Positions 8,283 to 16,897 of a stretch of DNA of 64,000 bases are shown here, one piece after another. The notes beneath the pieces were generated by a model. It had not been told where the DNA came from, did not search any database, and saw nothing but the letters and a program-made list of their open reading frames with translations. The position numbers were made by a program, and so were the translations under genes. How positions within the stretch are numbered: the stretch's first letter is position 1; each line of letters opens with the position of its first letter. Origin of the DNA: Metabacillus arenae (GTDB lineage: Bacteria; Bacillota; Bacilli; Bacillales; Bacillaceae); contig NZ_JACXAI010000002.1 of the NCBI RefSeq assembly GCF_014773385.1, positions 1 to 64,000 of the forward strand, given 5' to 3'.

Positions 8283-9066
8283 TTTCATCCTCCTCTTCCT
8301 CATTGCCTTCAGAAGAAACCAAAAGCTCAACAGAATGTTGCTTTAACAAATCTCTAAAAGGCTTTTCAGGAATTTTATCAGTGATTAAAAGGTCGATTTC
8401 ATTCAAATCAGCTACCCTGTAAAAGTCAGTTACTCCAATTTTTGAATGATCGGCAAGAATAATGACTTGTTTTGCTTGCTTAATCATTTTTCTTTTCACT
8501 ATTCCATCTTCTTCATGTGCAATTGTCAACCCGTTTTCTGAAAGACCAACAACTCCAATAAACGCTTTATCCACATGATAATTTCCAAGTTTGTCTACAA
8601 CTGATTCCCCATATAGATACCGATGTTCTTTCTGTAATTCCCCACCTAAAAGGTGAATTCTAATATCTTCTTTTTGGGACAAAATGTCAGCTTGATTTAT
8701 TGAATTGGTGATAATCGTACAATTGGGACTGTCTATAAATTCTGCACAAGCTTGAACGGTTGTAGATGCATCTAAAATAAGCCGATCTCCTGAAGAAATT
8801 AGGCTGGCCGCCTTTTTGCCAATTAGTTTTTTCTCATCCGAAACCACTTCTAACCGGTTTTGATAGTCAAGCACTTCTTTAGGATGTGAAGGCAAGATAC
8901 CTCCCCCGCGAGTCCTAATGATAGATTGTTGCTCTTCTAATTTCACCAAATCCCTGCGTGCTGTATCTCTTGAAACACCATAGAAAGAACAAATCTGATC
9001 TACAGTAATTTTTTTGTGCTCCTGTAAATATTCAACTATCGATAACAATCTTTCCTCTTGATACAT
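8275..9066 (-). CDS. DeoR-family transcriptional regulator
   Basis: DeoR-type repressor of about 263 residues. The N-terminal winged helix-turn-helix (about 1-57) is ITVDQICSFYGVSRDTARRDLVKLEE followed by the family signature RTRGGGI. The C-terminal sugar-phosphate sensor domain (about 75-250) has LDASTTVQACAEF, IITNSINQA, KAFIGVVGLSENGLT and ILADHSKIG, the phosphosugar-binding loops of the DeoRC fold. The acidic tail (SEGNEEEEDEND) encodes the start of the next gene. I prefer the ATG at 9066, preceded by GGAAGTGATGG, over a TTG nine codons earlier. Three direct repeats 32 bp apart in its promoter are good autoregulatory operator candidates. Cotranscription with a HAD phosphatase suggests control of a phosphosugar overflow or detoxification step. 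Confidence 0.9.
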   Translation of the reverse strand: MYQEERLLSIVEYLQEHKKITVDQICSFYGVSRDTARRDLVKLEEQQSIIRTRGGGILPSHPKEVLDYQNRLEVVSDEKKLIGKKAASLISSGDRLILDASTTVQACAEFIDSPNCTIITNSINQADILSQKEDIRIHLLGGELQKEHRYLYGESVVDKLGNYHVDKAFIGVVGLSENGLTIAHEEDGIVKRKMIKQAKQVIILADHSKIGVTDFYRVADLNEIDLLITDKIPEKPFRDLLKQHSVELLVSSEGNEEEEDEND

Positions 9067-9092
9067 TCCATCACTTCCATTGTTTTTTGACA

Positions 9093-9166
9093 ATAATAAG
9101 TGAACTCATTACTATTTATACGTTATTGTAAGTTATTTTCTAGTTTATTTCAAGTAATTATAAGTG
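9093..9166 (-). promoter_or_regulatory. deoR promoter with three 32-bp-spaced direct repeats
   Basis: Minus-strand -35 TTGAAA (plus 9148-9153) and -10 TACAAT (plus 9125-9130) are spaced 17 bp. Three similar decamers read ATAATAAGTG (9093-9102), ATTGTAAGTT (9125-9134) and ATTATAAGTG (9157-9166) on the plus strand. Their starts are exactly 32 bp apart, three helical turns, as expected for DeoR-type tetramer sites. The middle one covers the -10 box. Confidence 0.65.
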
Positions 9167-9465
9167 TTTATAAGGGATTTCAGAAAAAAGCATCTTATGG
9201 GCTATATTCCATCATGACAAATTTTCCAAATTATGAATGATCACTTGCATGAATTTGATAATATTATGGAGGACATTTTTTTACAAAGAGGAGAAATGTA
9301 ACCTTTGAAACATAACCATTTTTATCTCACGGTTACCGAGGTTAGGCATATCGACTTTAAAGAATTGGTTTTAAACTCTCTATTCAAGAATGAAAAGCTA
9401 ATGAACATCATTATTCTTGTGGGCTTTTTCTCCAAAAAAAAGATTCAACCTCATCGAAAAAGATC
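9167..9465. other. Intergenic region left of the CBO0543-type gene
   Basis: AT-rich sequence. A plus-strand frame from TTG at 9305 runs into the antisense of the next gene and shows no recognisable protein; I do not call it. No clear terminator was found here for the CBO0543-type gene. Confidence 0.5.
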
Positions 9466-10029
9466 TCATTTTTTCTTTAGCTGCTCAAAGTTCTCACTTG
9501 TCACAAGGGAGTTAACAATTAAAAATATTAAAATATAGATTGGAAAAGAATAAAAGTGATTCCATCTTATTAATTTATAAAACCCCAGCCATTCAAAAAA
9601 AGGTTCTCCAATGAATGCACTTATTACCGAATAGAAAATGGCTTTTAAAACAGGAGAAATATTTGGTTTTATTTGCACAAGAACAAGAAATATTACCGGG
9701 AGAAGACTTAAATCCCAAGGTAAGAAAGATGGTAAAAAAGGAATTGGCTCATACCTGTAATCCCATAACCCCAATTCTGCTCCTATTGAATCTAGGAACA
9801 TCGAAATGGAAATGATCGAAAATGCCCCTAATAATAACCGATTTGTGCTCTCTTTTATTCTAAATTTCCACCAAAAAACCCATGGAATAACTGCAAGTAT
9901 GACACAAAACCACCATTGCCAGGATAAAAATACATATTCAAACCAAAACGCATGATATTTTTGATCCGCACTTACTAATGCTTTATAGATATCATCTGCT
10001 TTTTCTGATACTGCTTTTGGAATAAACAT
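9466..10029 (-). CDS. CBO0543-type integral membrane protein
   Basis: Protein of 187 residues with about five hydrophobic segments, rich in Trp and Phe (FLSWQWWFCVILAVIPWVFWW, shown here in part). A YRYEPIPFLPSFLPWDLSLLP segment falls between helices and the C-terminal tail is charged. This arrangement, with the conserved LGLWDYRYEP-type loop, matches the uncharacterised CBO0543 family found in many spore-forming Firmicutes. No enzymatic motif is visible. It stands alone between two operons. Function unknown. Confidence 0.7.
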   Translation of the reverse strand: MFIPKAVSEKADDIYKALVSADQKYHAFWFEYVFLSWQWWFCVILAVIPWVFWWKFRIKESTNRLLLGAFSIISISMFLDSIGAELGLWDYRYEPIPFLPSFLPWDLSLLPVIFLVLVQIKPNISPVLKAIFYSVISAFIGEPFFEWLGFYKLIRWNHFYSFPIYILIFLIVNSLVTSENFEQLKKK

Positions 10030-10317
10030 TTTCTCATTCCTTTACATGTAATCAGTAAATCATTATTCTTACTTCAAAGATTTATTATTATCTAGAACTT
10101 TGTTAATTATTCAACAATAAACGTTAACCTCTATTTAAAAAAGTCTATGTTTTATTGAAAACGATGTAGGCTCATCATTTATCATCCAATCAAGTTTAAA
10201 GCCTTCTTAAATAGAAAAAACCCGCATTTAAAAACGGGCTTTTATAGATTACGTATCTTTATCAAAAGAGTATCAACTCAATTGACCTATTTATATATAT
10301 TAAGCAACTGCCATTAA
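10030..10317. other. Intergenic region between the hps-type and CBO0543-type genes
   Basis: Contains the operon terminator at 10215-10243. The rest (10030-10200) is AT-rich with no supported structure. Confidence 0.5.
10215..10243 (-). terminator. Terminator of the kdg/RuMP operon
   Basis: On the minus strand AAGCCCG, an A/T loop and CGGGTTTTTT form a stem with a strong T run. It lies 75 bp after the last gene of the nine-gene unit. Confidence 0.8.
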
Positions 10318-10935
10318 CTAAGAAATCAACTTTTTCATCTCAGAAGCGACTTGCTGAGGGTTTAAAGCTTTTGTAATCGCACTGCCCACAATAACTGTAT
10401 CAGGATTCTTTTGAACAATATCCGGCAATGTTTCTAGATTAATTCCCCCTGCAACAGTCACTTCAAAATCGAAACCTTCTAATAATGAAAATAAATCTGT
10501 ATGAAAATTTCCTTCTATTTGCTTATCTTTGCCAACATGAAGACTTACGAGGTCGACCCCGAGTTCATACAGTTCTTTTATTCGATCCTTTGAATGAACC
10601 TCTAATAAGTCAATCATAACTCGTTTGCCATACTGTTTAGCAGCATCCAATGTATCTATAATCGTCTGATTGGATGAAAAAGCCATCACGGTGGTGATAT
10701 CAGCCCCAGCTTTAAATGCTTGGTGGGCTTCGTGCTTGCCTGCATCACAGGTTTTCATATCGGCAACGATTTTCTTTTCTGGAAAACGGTCTCTCATTTC
10801 CCGCACAATCGCCATTCCATATTCTTTAATGACACCTGTGCCTACTTCGATAATATCAATTTCATTTTCCGTTTCCTTCACGATCTGAATACATTCTTCT
10901 CTCGTCAAACGATCTAAAGCAAGCTGCAAGTTCAT
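10318..10935 (-). CDS. 3-hexulose-6-phosphate synthase-like decarboxylase/aldolase
   Basis: TIM-barrel protein of 205 residues in the orotidine monophosphate decarboxylase suprafamily. It has the IIEVGTGVIKEYG strand, the catalytic cluster VADMKTCDAGKHEA (Asp-x-Lys-x-x-Asp), GADITTVMAFS, and a C-terminal phosphate-binding TVAGGINLETLPDI / VIVGSAITKA. HPS condenses formaldehyde with ribulose 5-phosphate to D-arabino-3-hexulose 6-phosphate, or the reverse; close relatives decarboxylate 3-keto-L-gulonate 6-phosphate. Presence in the same operon of a PHI-type isomerase and RpiA favours the HPS activity. It is the last gene of the operon, 17 bp after the kinase, with ribosome binding site GAGGTGA. 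Assignment to the suprafamily is firm; the exact reaction is inferred. Confidence 0.82.
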   Translation of the reverse strand: MNLQLALDRLTREECIQIVKETENEIDIIEVGTGVIKEYGMAIVREMRDRFPEKKIVADMKTCDAGKHEAHQAFKAGADITTVMAFSSNQTIIDTLDAAKQYGKRVMIDLLEVHSKDRIKELYELGVDLVSLHVGKDKQIEGNFHTDLFSLLEGFDFEVTVAGGINLETLPDIVQKNPDTVIVGSAITKALNPQQVASEMKKLIS

Positions 10936-10951
10936 TGTTTCACCTCATTTT

Positions 10952-11899
10952 TTATCTTTCAATCCGTTCTATTTCACCCAACTTTTCTTGAACATCTTCA
11001 TAGTATGGCAACCCTTCATTATCACCAACTATACCAACTACCATCGAACCAATCGTGTTAGCGAAATTTAATGTTTTATCAAGCGGCCAGCTCTGCAGGA
11101 CGCCATATAGAACTCCTGCATTAAACCCGTCCCCTGCACCCACTGTATCAACCACTTTAGCAGCTTTGACAGGAGGCGCCTCAAAGACTTCGCCATTATA
11201 ATAACCAACTGAACCTTTATCTCCTTGTTTTACTGCTATAAAAGAAATACCTAAATCCTTCGTTTTTTCAATAATAGTTTTAGGATCTTTTTCGCCGATA
11301 ATAATCTCCATTTCCTCATCTCCTGCAAGCAGGATATCTACATGAGGCAGAATTTTAGATAAAACTGAGCGAGCTTCTTCCTTGCTCCACATCCGCAATC
11401 GGATATTAGGGTCAAAGGAAATTTTTAAACCATGTTTTTTGGCCAGCTCGATAGATCGTTCGATAATGGCAATGTTCTTCTCATGTATCGCCGGAAAGAT
11501 CCCAGTTAGATGCAGGATTTTCGCCTGGCTAAAATAAGTCTCGTCCAAGCCGTCTGGCTCCATCAGTAAAGTTGGTGATTTATCGCGGTAATAGAAAGTC
11601 CTCACATTCCCGTCTTCCATTATTTCCTTAAAATTCAACGACGTAGGATATTCTTTAACAAGGCCAACCTGAGAAACGTCAATCCCTTCACCGCGGGCAA
11701 ATGTCAGAATAAATTTGCCAAACTCATCATTTCCCAAATTGCTGATATAACCGGCTTTTAGTCCAAGGCGTGCACAACCGATCGCAAGATTCAACTCTGC
11801 TCCACCTACTTTTTTTTCAAAGGAATTAACAAATTTCATTGGGCCGGTGGAACTTGGACTAAATGCAATCATTGCTTCTCCAATTGTAATAACATCCAT
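10952..11899 (-). CDS. kdgK: 2-keto-3-deoxygluconate kinase (PfkB family)
   Basis: PfkB/ribokinase-family sugar kinase of about 315 residues. It has the N-terminal GGAELNLAIGCARLG signature, the FYYRDKSPT lid segment typical of KDG kinases, and the C-terminal DTVGAGDGFNAGVLYG with the catalytic Asp and anion hole. It phosphorylates 2-keto-3-deoxygluconate to KDPG, the substrate of the aldolase encoded in the same operon. I chose the ATG at 11899 because GGAGGT is 9 bases upstream; the ATG three codons earlier abuts it. It sits between rpiA and the hexulose-phosphate synthase gene with tight spacing, so it is part of one transcript. A related sugar-acid specificity (for example 5-keto compounds) cannot be excluded. 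Confidence 0.85.
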   Translation of the reverse strand: MDVITIGEAMIAFSPSSTGPMKFVNSFEKKVGGAELNLAIGCARLGLKAGYISNLGNDEFGKFILTFARGEGIDVSQVGLVKEYPTSLNFKEIMEDGNVRTFYYRDKSPTLLMEPDGLDETYFSQAKILHLTGIFPAIHEKNIAIIERSIELAKKHGLKISFDPNIRLRMWSKEEARSVLSKILPHVDILLAGDEEMEIIIGEKDPKTIIEKTKDLGISFIAVKQGDKGSVGYYNGEVFEAPPVKAAKVVDTVGAGDGFNAGVLYGVLQSWPLDKTLNFANTIGSMVVGIVGDNEGLPYYEDVQEKLGEIERIER

Positions 11900-11924
11900 C
11901 ACTACCATACCTCCAATTATATTT

Positions 11925-12599
11925 TTATTTTAATAGTTCAATTTCACCATTTTTCGCAACAATCACTTTAACACCCATCCCTATAAATAACCCTGTTTCT
12001 ACGACTCCCACTATCCGCTTCAAATCTTCATGAAGAATTTCCGGCTGTTTGATAGCACTAAATTTGCAATCAAGAATGTAATTCCCATTGTCTGAAACAA
12101 AAACCTGATCTTCTTTCTTCCTAATTATTGGTTCACAGCCCAGTTTTGCAATGTTCCTTGCTGTTAGTTCCCAACCAAAGGGAAGTACTTCAACCGGCAA
12201 AGGAAAAGCGCCAAGTTGTGGAACAACTTTTGACCTGTCAACGATAATGATCAGCTCTTTGGCTGCCATATCGACAATTTTTTCCCTCACTAGCGATCCC
12301 CCGCCCCCTTTGAGAAGGTTTAAACGGCTATCTACTTCATCAGCACCATCGATTGCAAGATCTAACTGAGCTACTTCAGAAAAGTCTGTTAATGGAATTC
12401 CAAGTTCATTGGCTAAACGCTCTGTTTTTAATGAAGAAGGAATTCCTTTAATATTCAATCCTTCTTTTACACGCTCACCTAATTTCTTTAACATCCAGTT
12501 TACAGTCGAACCAGATCCCAGACCAATGGTCATACCATCTTTTATAAACTTTACTGCTTCTTCACCGGCTATTTGTTTATCATTATTTTTTGGTTCCAA
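11925..12599 (-). CDS. rpiA: Ribose-5-phosphate isomerase A
   Basis: Protein of 224 residues with the diagnostic RpiA motifs: GLGSGSTV near residue 27, DGADEVD around 87 and LLKGGGGSL around 98, plus the GAFPLPVEVLPF segment and the terminal VVETGLFIGM. It interconverts ribose 5-phosphate and ribulose 5-phosphate in the cytoplasm. The start codon appears to be TTG with GGGGTGAT ahead of it. Finding rpiA in a sugar-acid operon is unusual. Its product ribulose 5-phosphate is the acceptor for hexulose-phosphate synthase, whose gene lies two positions downstream, which makes a functional reason for its presence plausible. Confidence 0.93.
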   Translation of the reverse strand: MEPKNNDKQIAGEEAVKFIKDGMTIGLGSGSTVNWMLKKLGERVKEGLNIKGIPSSLKTERLANELGIPLTDFSEVAQLDLAIDGADEVDSRLNLLKGGGGSLVREKIVDMAAKELIIIVDRSKVVPQLGAFPLPVEVLPFGWELTARNIAKLGCEPIIRKKEDQVFVSDNGNYILDCKFSAIKQPEILHEDLKRIVGVVETGLFIGMGVKVIVAKNGEIELLK

Positions 12600-12644
12600 A
12601 TGTAGATCACCCCTTTTTTTATCCAGCTTACGAAAACAAGTTAA

Positions 12645-13931
12645 CTAAAACAATTCCGGATTGAGCCAATGTGGAATAAAAAATGCTAGATCCGGTAAAA
12701 AGGCTATAAAAAATAGGACTACTAAAATAACTAGAAGATATGGAATAACAGCAATGAAGGACCTCTCAATTGACAGTTCTCCAATCTTTCCAGCGATTAA
12801 TAAAACCAAACCATATGGCGGTGTCGCAAGCCCAATTGCCAATGTCATAACAACTATTAAGCCAAGATGCACCGGATCAACGCCAAACTTTATGGCTGTT
12901 GGCAAGATGATCGGCACGAACAAAATCATTGCTGGAATCGCATCCATAAATGTCCCGACAAACAGAAAGAATGCAATAACGATGATAATAAATAACCATT
13001 CTGAACCTACATTATTTGAGAAAAATTCTTGCGCAATCGTTCCCAATCGGTAATAACTCATTAATTCTCCCAATGCACTTGCACAAGCTAGTGCAAACAA
13101 AGATAGCGAGCTCAATGCAAGGGTATCCATTAGGATCTTAGGCAAATCTTTCATTTTTAAAGTCTTATAAAAAAACATACTAATTAAAAAAGTGTATAAT
13201 GATGCGACTGCCGCAGCTTCTGTTGCTGTAAAAAACCCTGAAATGATCCCTCCAATAATAATAATAGGAGTTAATAAAGCAGGAATGGATTCAATCAATA
13301 ATTTTGCAAACTTTTTAAAATCCGGTCTTGCAGCTTTTGGATAATTTCGTTTAACAGCGATAATATAAACAATAATCATCATACCTAGTCCAATTAATAT
13401 TCCTGGTATAATTCCTCCAAGAAATAAAGCGCTTATTGATGCATTCGTTAAACCAGCAAAGATGATCATCGGAATACTTGGCGGAATAATAACGCCGATG
13501 GTAGAGGATGCAGCCGTAACCCCTACAGAAGTTTCTTTGTCATACCCTTTTCTTAGCATGCTTGGAATAAGTATTTTCCCTACACCTGCAGCATCCGCCT
13601 GTGCAGCTCCTGACACCCCTGCAAACATCATTGAAACGAGGATATTTGCATGCGCTAATCCTCCGCGGATCGGACCAACAATAGCTAAAGCAAGATCAAT
13701 CAATTTTTCAGAAATTTTCCCTGAATTCATCAAATTAGCAGCTAAAATAAACAATGGTACAGCTAAAAGAACAAAGGAATCAAGTCCATTTACCATTTTC
13801 ATAACAACAGTTGCTTCTGGAGTATAAGGGATACTAAAAATCCCTAATAATGCAACAATTCCAATGACAAATGCTATAGGGACCCCAATCAGCATTAAAA
13901 CGATAAAGAGCCCAAGTAAAAGGAATCCCAT
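12645..13931 (-). CDS. TRAP transporter large permease (DctM type), first TRAP system
   Basis: Integral membrane protein of 428 residues with about 12-13 hydrophobic segments, of the DctM/SiaM group in the ion-transporter superfamily. It has the typical IPLFILAANLMNSG, GVSGAAQADAAGVGKILIP and GVIIPPSIPMIIFAG segments, and the conserved TPPYGLVLL near the C terminus. It catalyses Na+ or H+-driven uptake of an organic acid delivered by the periplasmic-type binding protein encoded two genes upstream. Its first base overlaps the dctQ-type gene. Substrate specificity lies in the binding protein; context points to a sugar acid such as KDG or a uronate. Confidence 0.93.
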   Translation of the reverse strand: MGFLLLGLFIVLMLIGVPIAFVIGIVALLGIFSIPYTPEATVVMKMVNGLDSFVLLAVPLFILAANLMNSGKISEKLIDLALAIVGPIRGGLAHANILVSMMFAGVSGAAQADAAGVGKILIPSMLRKGYDKETSVGVTAASSTIGVIIPPSIPMIIFAGLTNASISALFLGGIIPGILIGLGMMIIVYIIAVKRNYPKAARPDFKKFAKLLIESIPALLTPIIIIGGIISGFFTATEAAAVASLYTFLISMFFYKTLKMKDLPKILMDTLALSSLSLFALACASALGELMSYYRLGTIAQEFFSNNVGSEWLFIIIVIAFFLFVGTFMDAIPAMILFVPIILPTAIKFGVDPVHLGLIVVMTLAIGLATPPYGLVLLIAGKIGELSIERSFIAVIPYLLVILVVLFFIAFLPDLAFFIPHWLNPELF

Positions 13932-14416
13932 TATTCACCTGCCTCCTTTACTTTTAGCACTCCCATGTGGGCAAACAGATGTGATACAGAATAGATAATC
14001 ATCGTTCCAGCCATAATCGGAATCGAAAGCCAAATATAACCCATTTTCATTTCTGGGATGGATGCCCACGTATAGTTCCAAAACTCGGTAACAACCTGGA
14101 AACCTAATAGGAAGATAAAGAGATTAAACACGATTAATACTAAATCAGTAACTATATTCAGAGATATTTTACTTTTACCTTTCAACTTTCTCTGTAAAAG
14201 ATCAAAATTAAAGTGCTCCCGTCTATTGACCATTACTGAAGCTCCCATGAAAATTGCCCATATAAAGGAATAATTTGCAACCTCTTCTGTCCAGATAACC
14301 GATATCCCCAGATGCCTTGTTAAAATTTGCAGCATGATCACCAAAAAGAAAAGACATAAAAATACGAATCCTACGGTAATCTGTACTTTTTCAAGAATTT
14401 GGACAAAACGCTTCAC
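13931..14416 (-). CDS. TRAP transporter small permease (DctQ type), first TRAP system
   Basis: Membrane protein of 161 residues with four helices, of the DctQ family. It shows the conserved VIWTEEVANYSFIWAIFMGASV signature of the small TRAP subunit, with a charged loop (NRREHFNFDLLQRKLKGKSK) between helices 2 and 3. It forms the membrane complex with the adjoining DctM subunit. The start is ATG with a GGGGGAGGGTTGAG-type ribosome binding site upstream. Order DctP-DctQ-DctM is standard. Confidence 0.92.
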   Translation of the reverse strand: MKRFVQILEKVQITVGFVFLCLFFLVIMLQILTRHLGISVIWTEEVANYSFIWAIFMGASVMVNRREHFNFDLLQRKLKGKSKISLNIVTDLVLIVFNLFIFLLGFQVVTEFWNYTWASIPEMKMGYIWLSIPIMAGTMIIYSVSHLFAHMGVLKVKEAGE

Positions 14417-14441
14417 TGCTCAACCCTCCCCCAAGTTTTTT

Positions 14442-15458
14442 TTATTCTAATTCCCTAATATCCTTTAACATATCTTCTGCTTCGATTTCTTCAGCAAATT
14501 CATCCTGAATCGGTCTGGCTATTTCAATAAAAGGTTCTCGATCAATTTTATTAACGACTGCACCTTCCTCAGTTGCTTTTTCTTTATATTCCACATCTTG
14601 TTTATTCGTAGCAGCACGTTCAGCCTGCACGGATTCTTCCGCAGCATTCAAAATAATCTTCTGATGCTCCATAGTATATTGATCAAACTTTTCTCCATTG
14701 ATTAATAGAAACCTGGTTGTAAAATCATGGGCTGTTTCCGTAATATATTTTCCATTTGGAGTTGTATGATGGGCCTGCTGTACAAAAAACGGGTAAGCGT
14801 TTTCAGATGAGTCAACAACATCCTGTTGTAATCCCTGATATAGCTCCCCCCAAGATATAGATGACGGGATAGACCCCACTTTTTTCCAGAAATCACCTAT
14901 TACACCTGATGTTTGAGTACGAAGTGACATTCCCTTTAGATCACTAATCGATTCTATCGGTTTTTTTCCATAAAAATGTCTCACACCAGCAGACCAATAG
15001 CCTAATAGTTTAAAAGAATTGTTGGATTTTTCATTAATGATTTCAGCCATTTCCTGTCCAACTTCTCCATCAACAACCTTTAACCAATGCTCATAACTAT
15101 TAAATAAATATGGTGCAGAAAATAAATCTACTTCCCTTATCCCTGTTTGCGTCATAAAGCCAGGGGATACCAATACGATATCTGCTGCACCTAATTGAAG
15201 TTTTTCCACAAGCTCTGATTCTTCTGTACCAATTGTTCCGGCATGAACCTCTACTTCAATTGTTCCATTTGATTCTTTTTCAGCTATTTCTTTAAATTTT
15301 AATAATCCAGCCTGGTATGGATTCTCAGGTGATGTCTGGTTATGGGCTGCAATGATTTTAATCTTTCCATCCCCATTCGGGTCCGCTTGATCTGTGCAGG
15401 CGGTTAGTACTAGAGAAGATAGCACAAGCAAAATGAAAGCGCATATAACTTTCTTCAT
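14442..15458 (-). CDS. TRAP transporter substrate-binding lipoprotein (DctP type), first TRAP system
   Basis: Extracytoplasmic solute-binding protein of about 338 residues. A signal peptide with lipobox LVLTAC anchors it to the membrane. The mature part follows the DctP fold, with GTIGTEESELVEKLQLGAADIVLVSP, PYLFNSYEHW, the substrate-carboxylate Arg region SLRTQTSGVI, and VDSSENAYPFF. DctP-type proteins bind carboxylates through a conserved Arg salt bridge, so the ligand should be an organic acid. The neighbouring kdgK and KDPG aldolase genes suggest KDG, a hexuronate or an aldonate. Start at 15458 is chosen because GGGGG lies 11 bases upstream. Confidence 0.92.
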   Translation of the reverse strand: MKKVICAFILLVLSSLVLTACTDQADPNGDGKIKIIAAHNQTSPENPYQAGLLKFKEIAEKESNGTIEVEVHAGTIGTEESELVEKLQLGAADIVLVSPGFMTQTGIREVDLFSAPYLFNSYEHWLKVVDGEVGQEMAEIINEKSNNSFKLLGYWSAGVRHFYGKKPIESISDLKGMSLRTQTSGVIGDFWKKVGSIPSSISWGELYQGLQQDVVDSSENAYPFFVQQAHHTTPNGKYITETAHDFTTRFLLINGEKFDQYTMEHQKIILNAAEESVQAERAATNKQDVEYKEKATEEGAVVNKIDREPFIEIARPIQDEFAEEIEAEDMLKDIRELE

Positions 15459-15493
15459 AAGAAGCAAAACCCCCTTCTATATATTTTGTAAAA

Positions 15494-16132
15494 TTATTTC
15501 TGTAATTCTGTTAATTTAGAAACATATTGCTTTGCCCTCGCTGTTAATTGCTCATAGTCTTCTTCTGTTTTCAGCACTTTTGCATTTACTAAATTACTGC
15601 CGATTCCGACAGCTACGCTGCCTTTTGCAAGGTATTCATTCATGTTGTCCAGGGTGATACCGCCTGTTACCATTGCTTGTACATGCGGAAGTGGGCCTAA
15701 AATATTTTTAATATAATTCGGTCCAAATGCATCCGCCGGAAACACCTTTACCATTTTTGCTCCATGCTCATAAGCTGTTAAAATTTCCGTTGGGGATAAC
15801 ACTCCTGGAATATTTAATACTCCGTAGCGATTTGTTAATTTCAATGTATCGATATTTAATGTTGGTGAAACAATGAATTCTGCGCCTGCCATCATAACAG
15901 CTCTAGCCGTTTCAGGATCGAGGACAGTACCTGCCCCTATACAAATTTCTTCTTTCACATGCTTTACGGCTGTTTCAATTACGCTTTCCACGCGGGGAGT
16001 TTCAGCTGTAATTTCAACTGCTTTTACGCCTCCTTTTGATAAAGCCTCAAGTATCTGTACAATATTTTGTTTATCCGCTTTACGAATGACTGCTACAATT
16101 TTATTATTTTTAATCGTTTCTACTATTGTCAT
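15494..16132 (-). CDS. kdgA: KDPG/KHG aldolase
   Basis: Class I aldolase of about 212 residues (Eda/KdgA family). It has VAVIRKADKQN at the first strand, the catalytic Glu in VEITAETPR, CIGAGTVLDP, FIVSPTLN and the Schiff-base Lys in MVKVFPADAFGPNY, followed by the phosphate loop VTGGITLDNMNEYL. It cleaves 2-keto-3-deoxy-6-phosphogluconate to pyruvate and glyceraldehyde 3-phosphate, finishing the pathway begun by the kinase in this operon. I start at the ATG at 16132, with AAGGAG 9 bases upstream, since the earlier ATG overlaps that site. In the ITAETP motif an acidic residue replaces the Arg common in enterobacterial Eda; Bacillus enzymes vary here too. Confidence 0.92.
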   Translation of the reverse strand: MTIVETIKNNKIVAVIRKADKQNIVQILEALSKGGVKAVEITAETPRVESVIETAVKHVKEEICIGAGTVLDPETARAVMMAGAEFIVSPTLNIDTLKLTNRYGVLNIPGVLSPTEILTAYEHGAKMVKVFPADAFGPNYIKNILGPLPHVQAMVTGGITLDNMNEYLAKGSVAVGIGSNLVNAKVLKTEEDYEQLTARAKQYVSKLTELQK

Positions 16133-16141
16133 CTCATTCAT

Positions 16142-16295
16142 CTCCTTATTATTTCAAGCTATTTTCAAATAGATTATTGACTTTATAGTATTAAAGACAT
16201 TTAAATGAACCCAATCGATGTGAAGCTGAATGTTTTTAATAAGAGATTTGATACCTTGGAAGTGATAGAGTTAAAAGTGCTTTTCGAAAATGGTC
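16142..16295. other. Gap inside the kdg operon
   Basis: This 154-bp gap separates the isomerase gene from the KDPG aldolase gene, longer than any other gap in the unit. No terminator is visible. A weak internal promoter (TTGGGT ... TACTAT on the minus strand) is possible, so the operon may have two transcript starts. Confidence 0.35.
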
Positions 16296-16853
16296 TTATT
16301 CTAAATTTGCATGCTTCTGATTTAAACTTGAATTGTCCTGTTCTTTTGATTGCTGCTGCAGGACGTTGACTACAATCGCGTCTAAAAGTAAATGTGCAGA
16401 TTGATCGAATTGACTCCCAAGCGGTTGGATTGTTTCCGGTTCAGATTCAAGACGTTTCTTTGTTGCTGCAGGGATTCTTACGGTACAATCACTTAATTGT
16501 CCAATTACAGAATCTTTATTGGTTGTAACTAAAGCAACCTTAGCATCAATATCTTTCGCTTTTGCTGCAAATTGCTTTAAAGTTCCAGTACTTCCTGAAC
16601 CTGAAATAACAAGCAAAAGGTCATTTGCTTCAATACTCGGTGTTATCGTTTCCCCGACAACATAAATAGGAAAGCCGCTATGCATTAAACGCATCGCAAA
16701 CACTTTACCGATTAAACCGGAGCGACCTGTTCCAGCAATAAAAATTCGATTCGCATTTTGAAGTTCTTGTGCTAACTTCAATGCTTCATCAGGATTTACC
16801 TGTTGCAGGACTTCATTTACTTCTCCTGCAACCGTATTAATTATTTCTTTCAT
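16296..16853 (-). CDS. 6-phospho-3-hexuloisomerase-like SIS-domain protein
   Basis: SIS-domain isomerase of about 185 residues. It has the phosphosugar-binding GTGRSGLIGKVFAMRLMHSGF and YVVGETITPSIEANDLLLVISGSGSTGTL, the pattern of PHI (HxlB) enzymes, and a C-terminal EPLGSQFDQ-type segment (QPLGSQFDQSAHLLLDAIV) with the catalytic Glu/His region. PHI converts D-arabino-3-hexulose 6-phosphate to fructose 6-phosphate, the second RuMP step. The HPS-type gene lies at the other end of the operon instead of adjacent. The ATG at 16853 is used (GGAGGA upstream); the TTG six codons earlier lies before that site. It follows the regulator gene by about 45 bp. Confidence 0.85.
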   Translation of the reverse strand: MKEIINTVAGEVNEVLQQVNPDEALKLAQELQNANRIFIAGTGRSGLIGKVFAMRLMHSGFPIYVVGETITPSIEANDLLLVISGSGSTGTLKQFAAKAKDIDAKVALVTTNKDSVIGQLSDCTVRIPAATKKRLESEPETIQPLGSQFDQSAHLLLDAIVVNVLQQQSKEQDNSSLNQKHANLE

Positions 16854-16897
16854 AAAACATTCCTCCTTCAATAGCCTTTATTACTCACGATACATTT

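Noticed and set aside
9305-9538. Plus-strand reading frame of 77 codons starting TTG
   Set aside because: It overlaps the 3' end of the CBO0543-type gene in antisense and has no recognisable sequence; a GAGGAGA lies upstream, but this alone is not enough.
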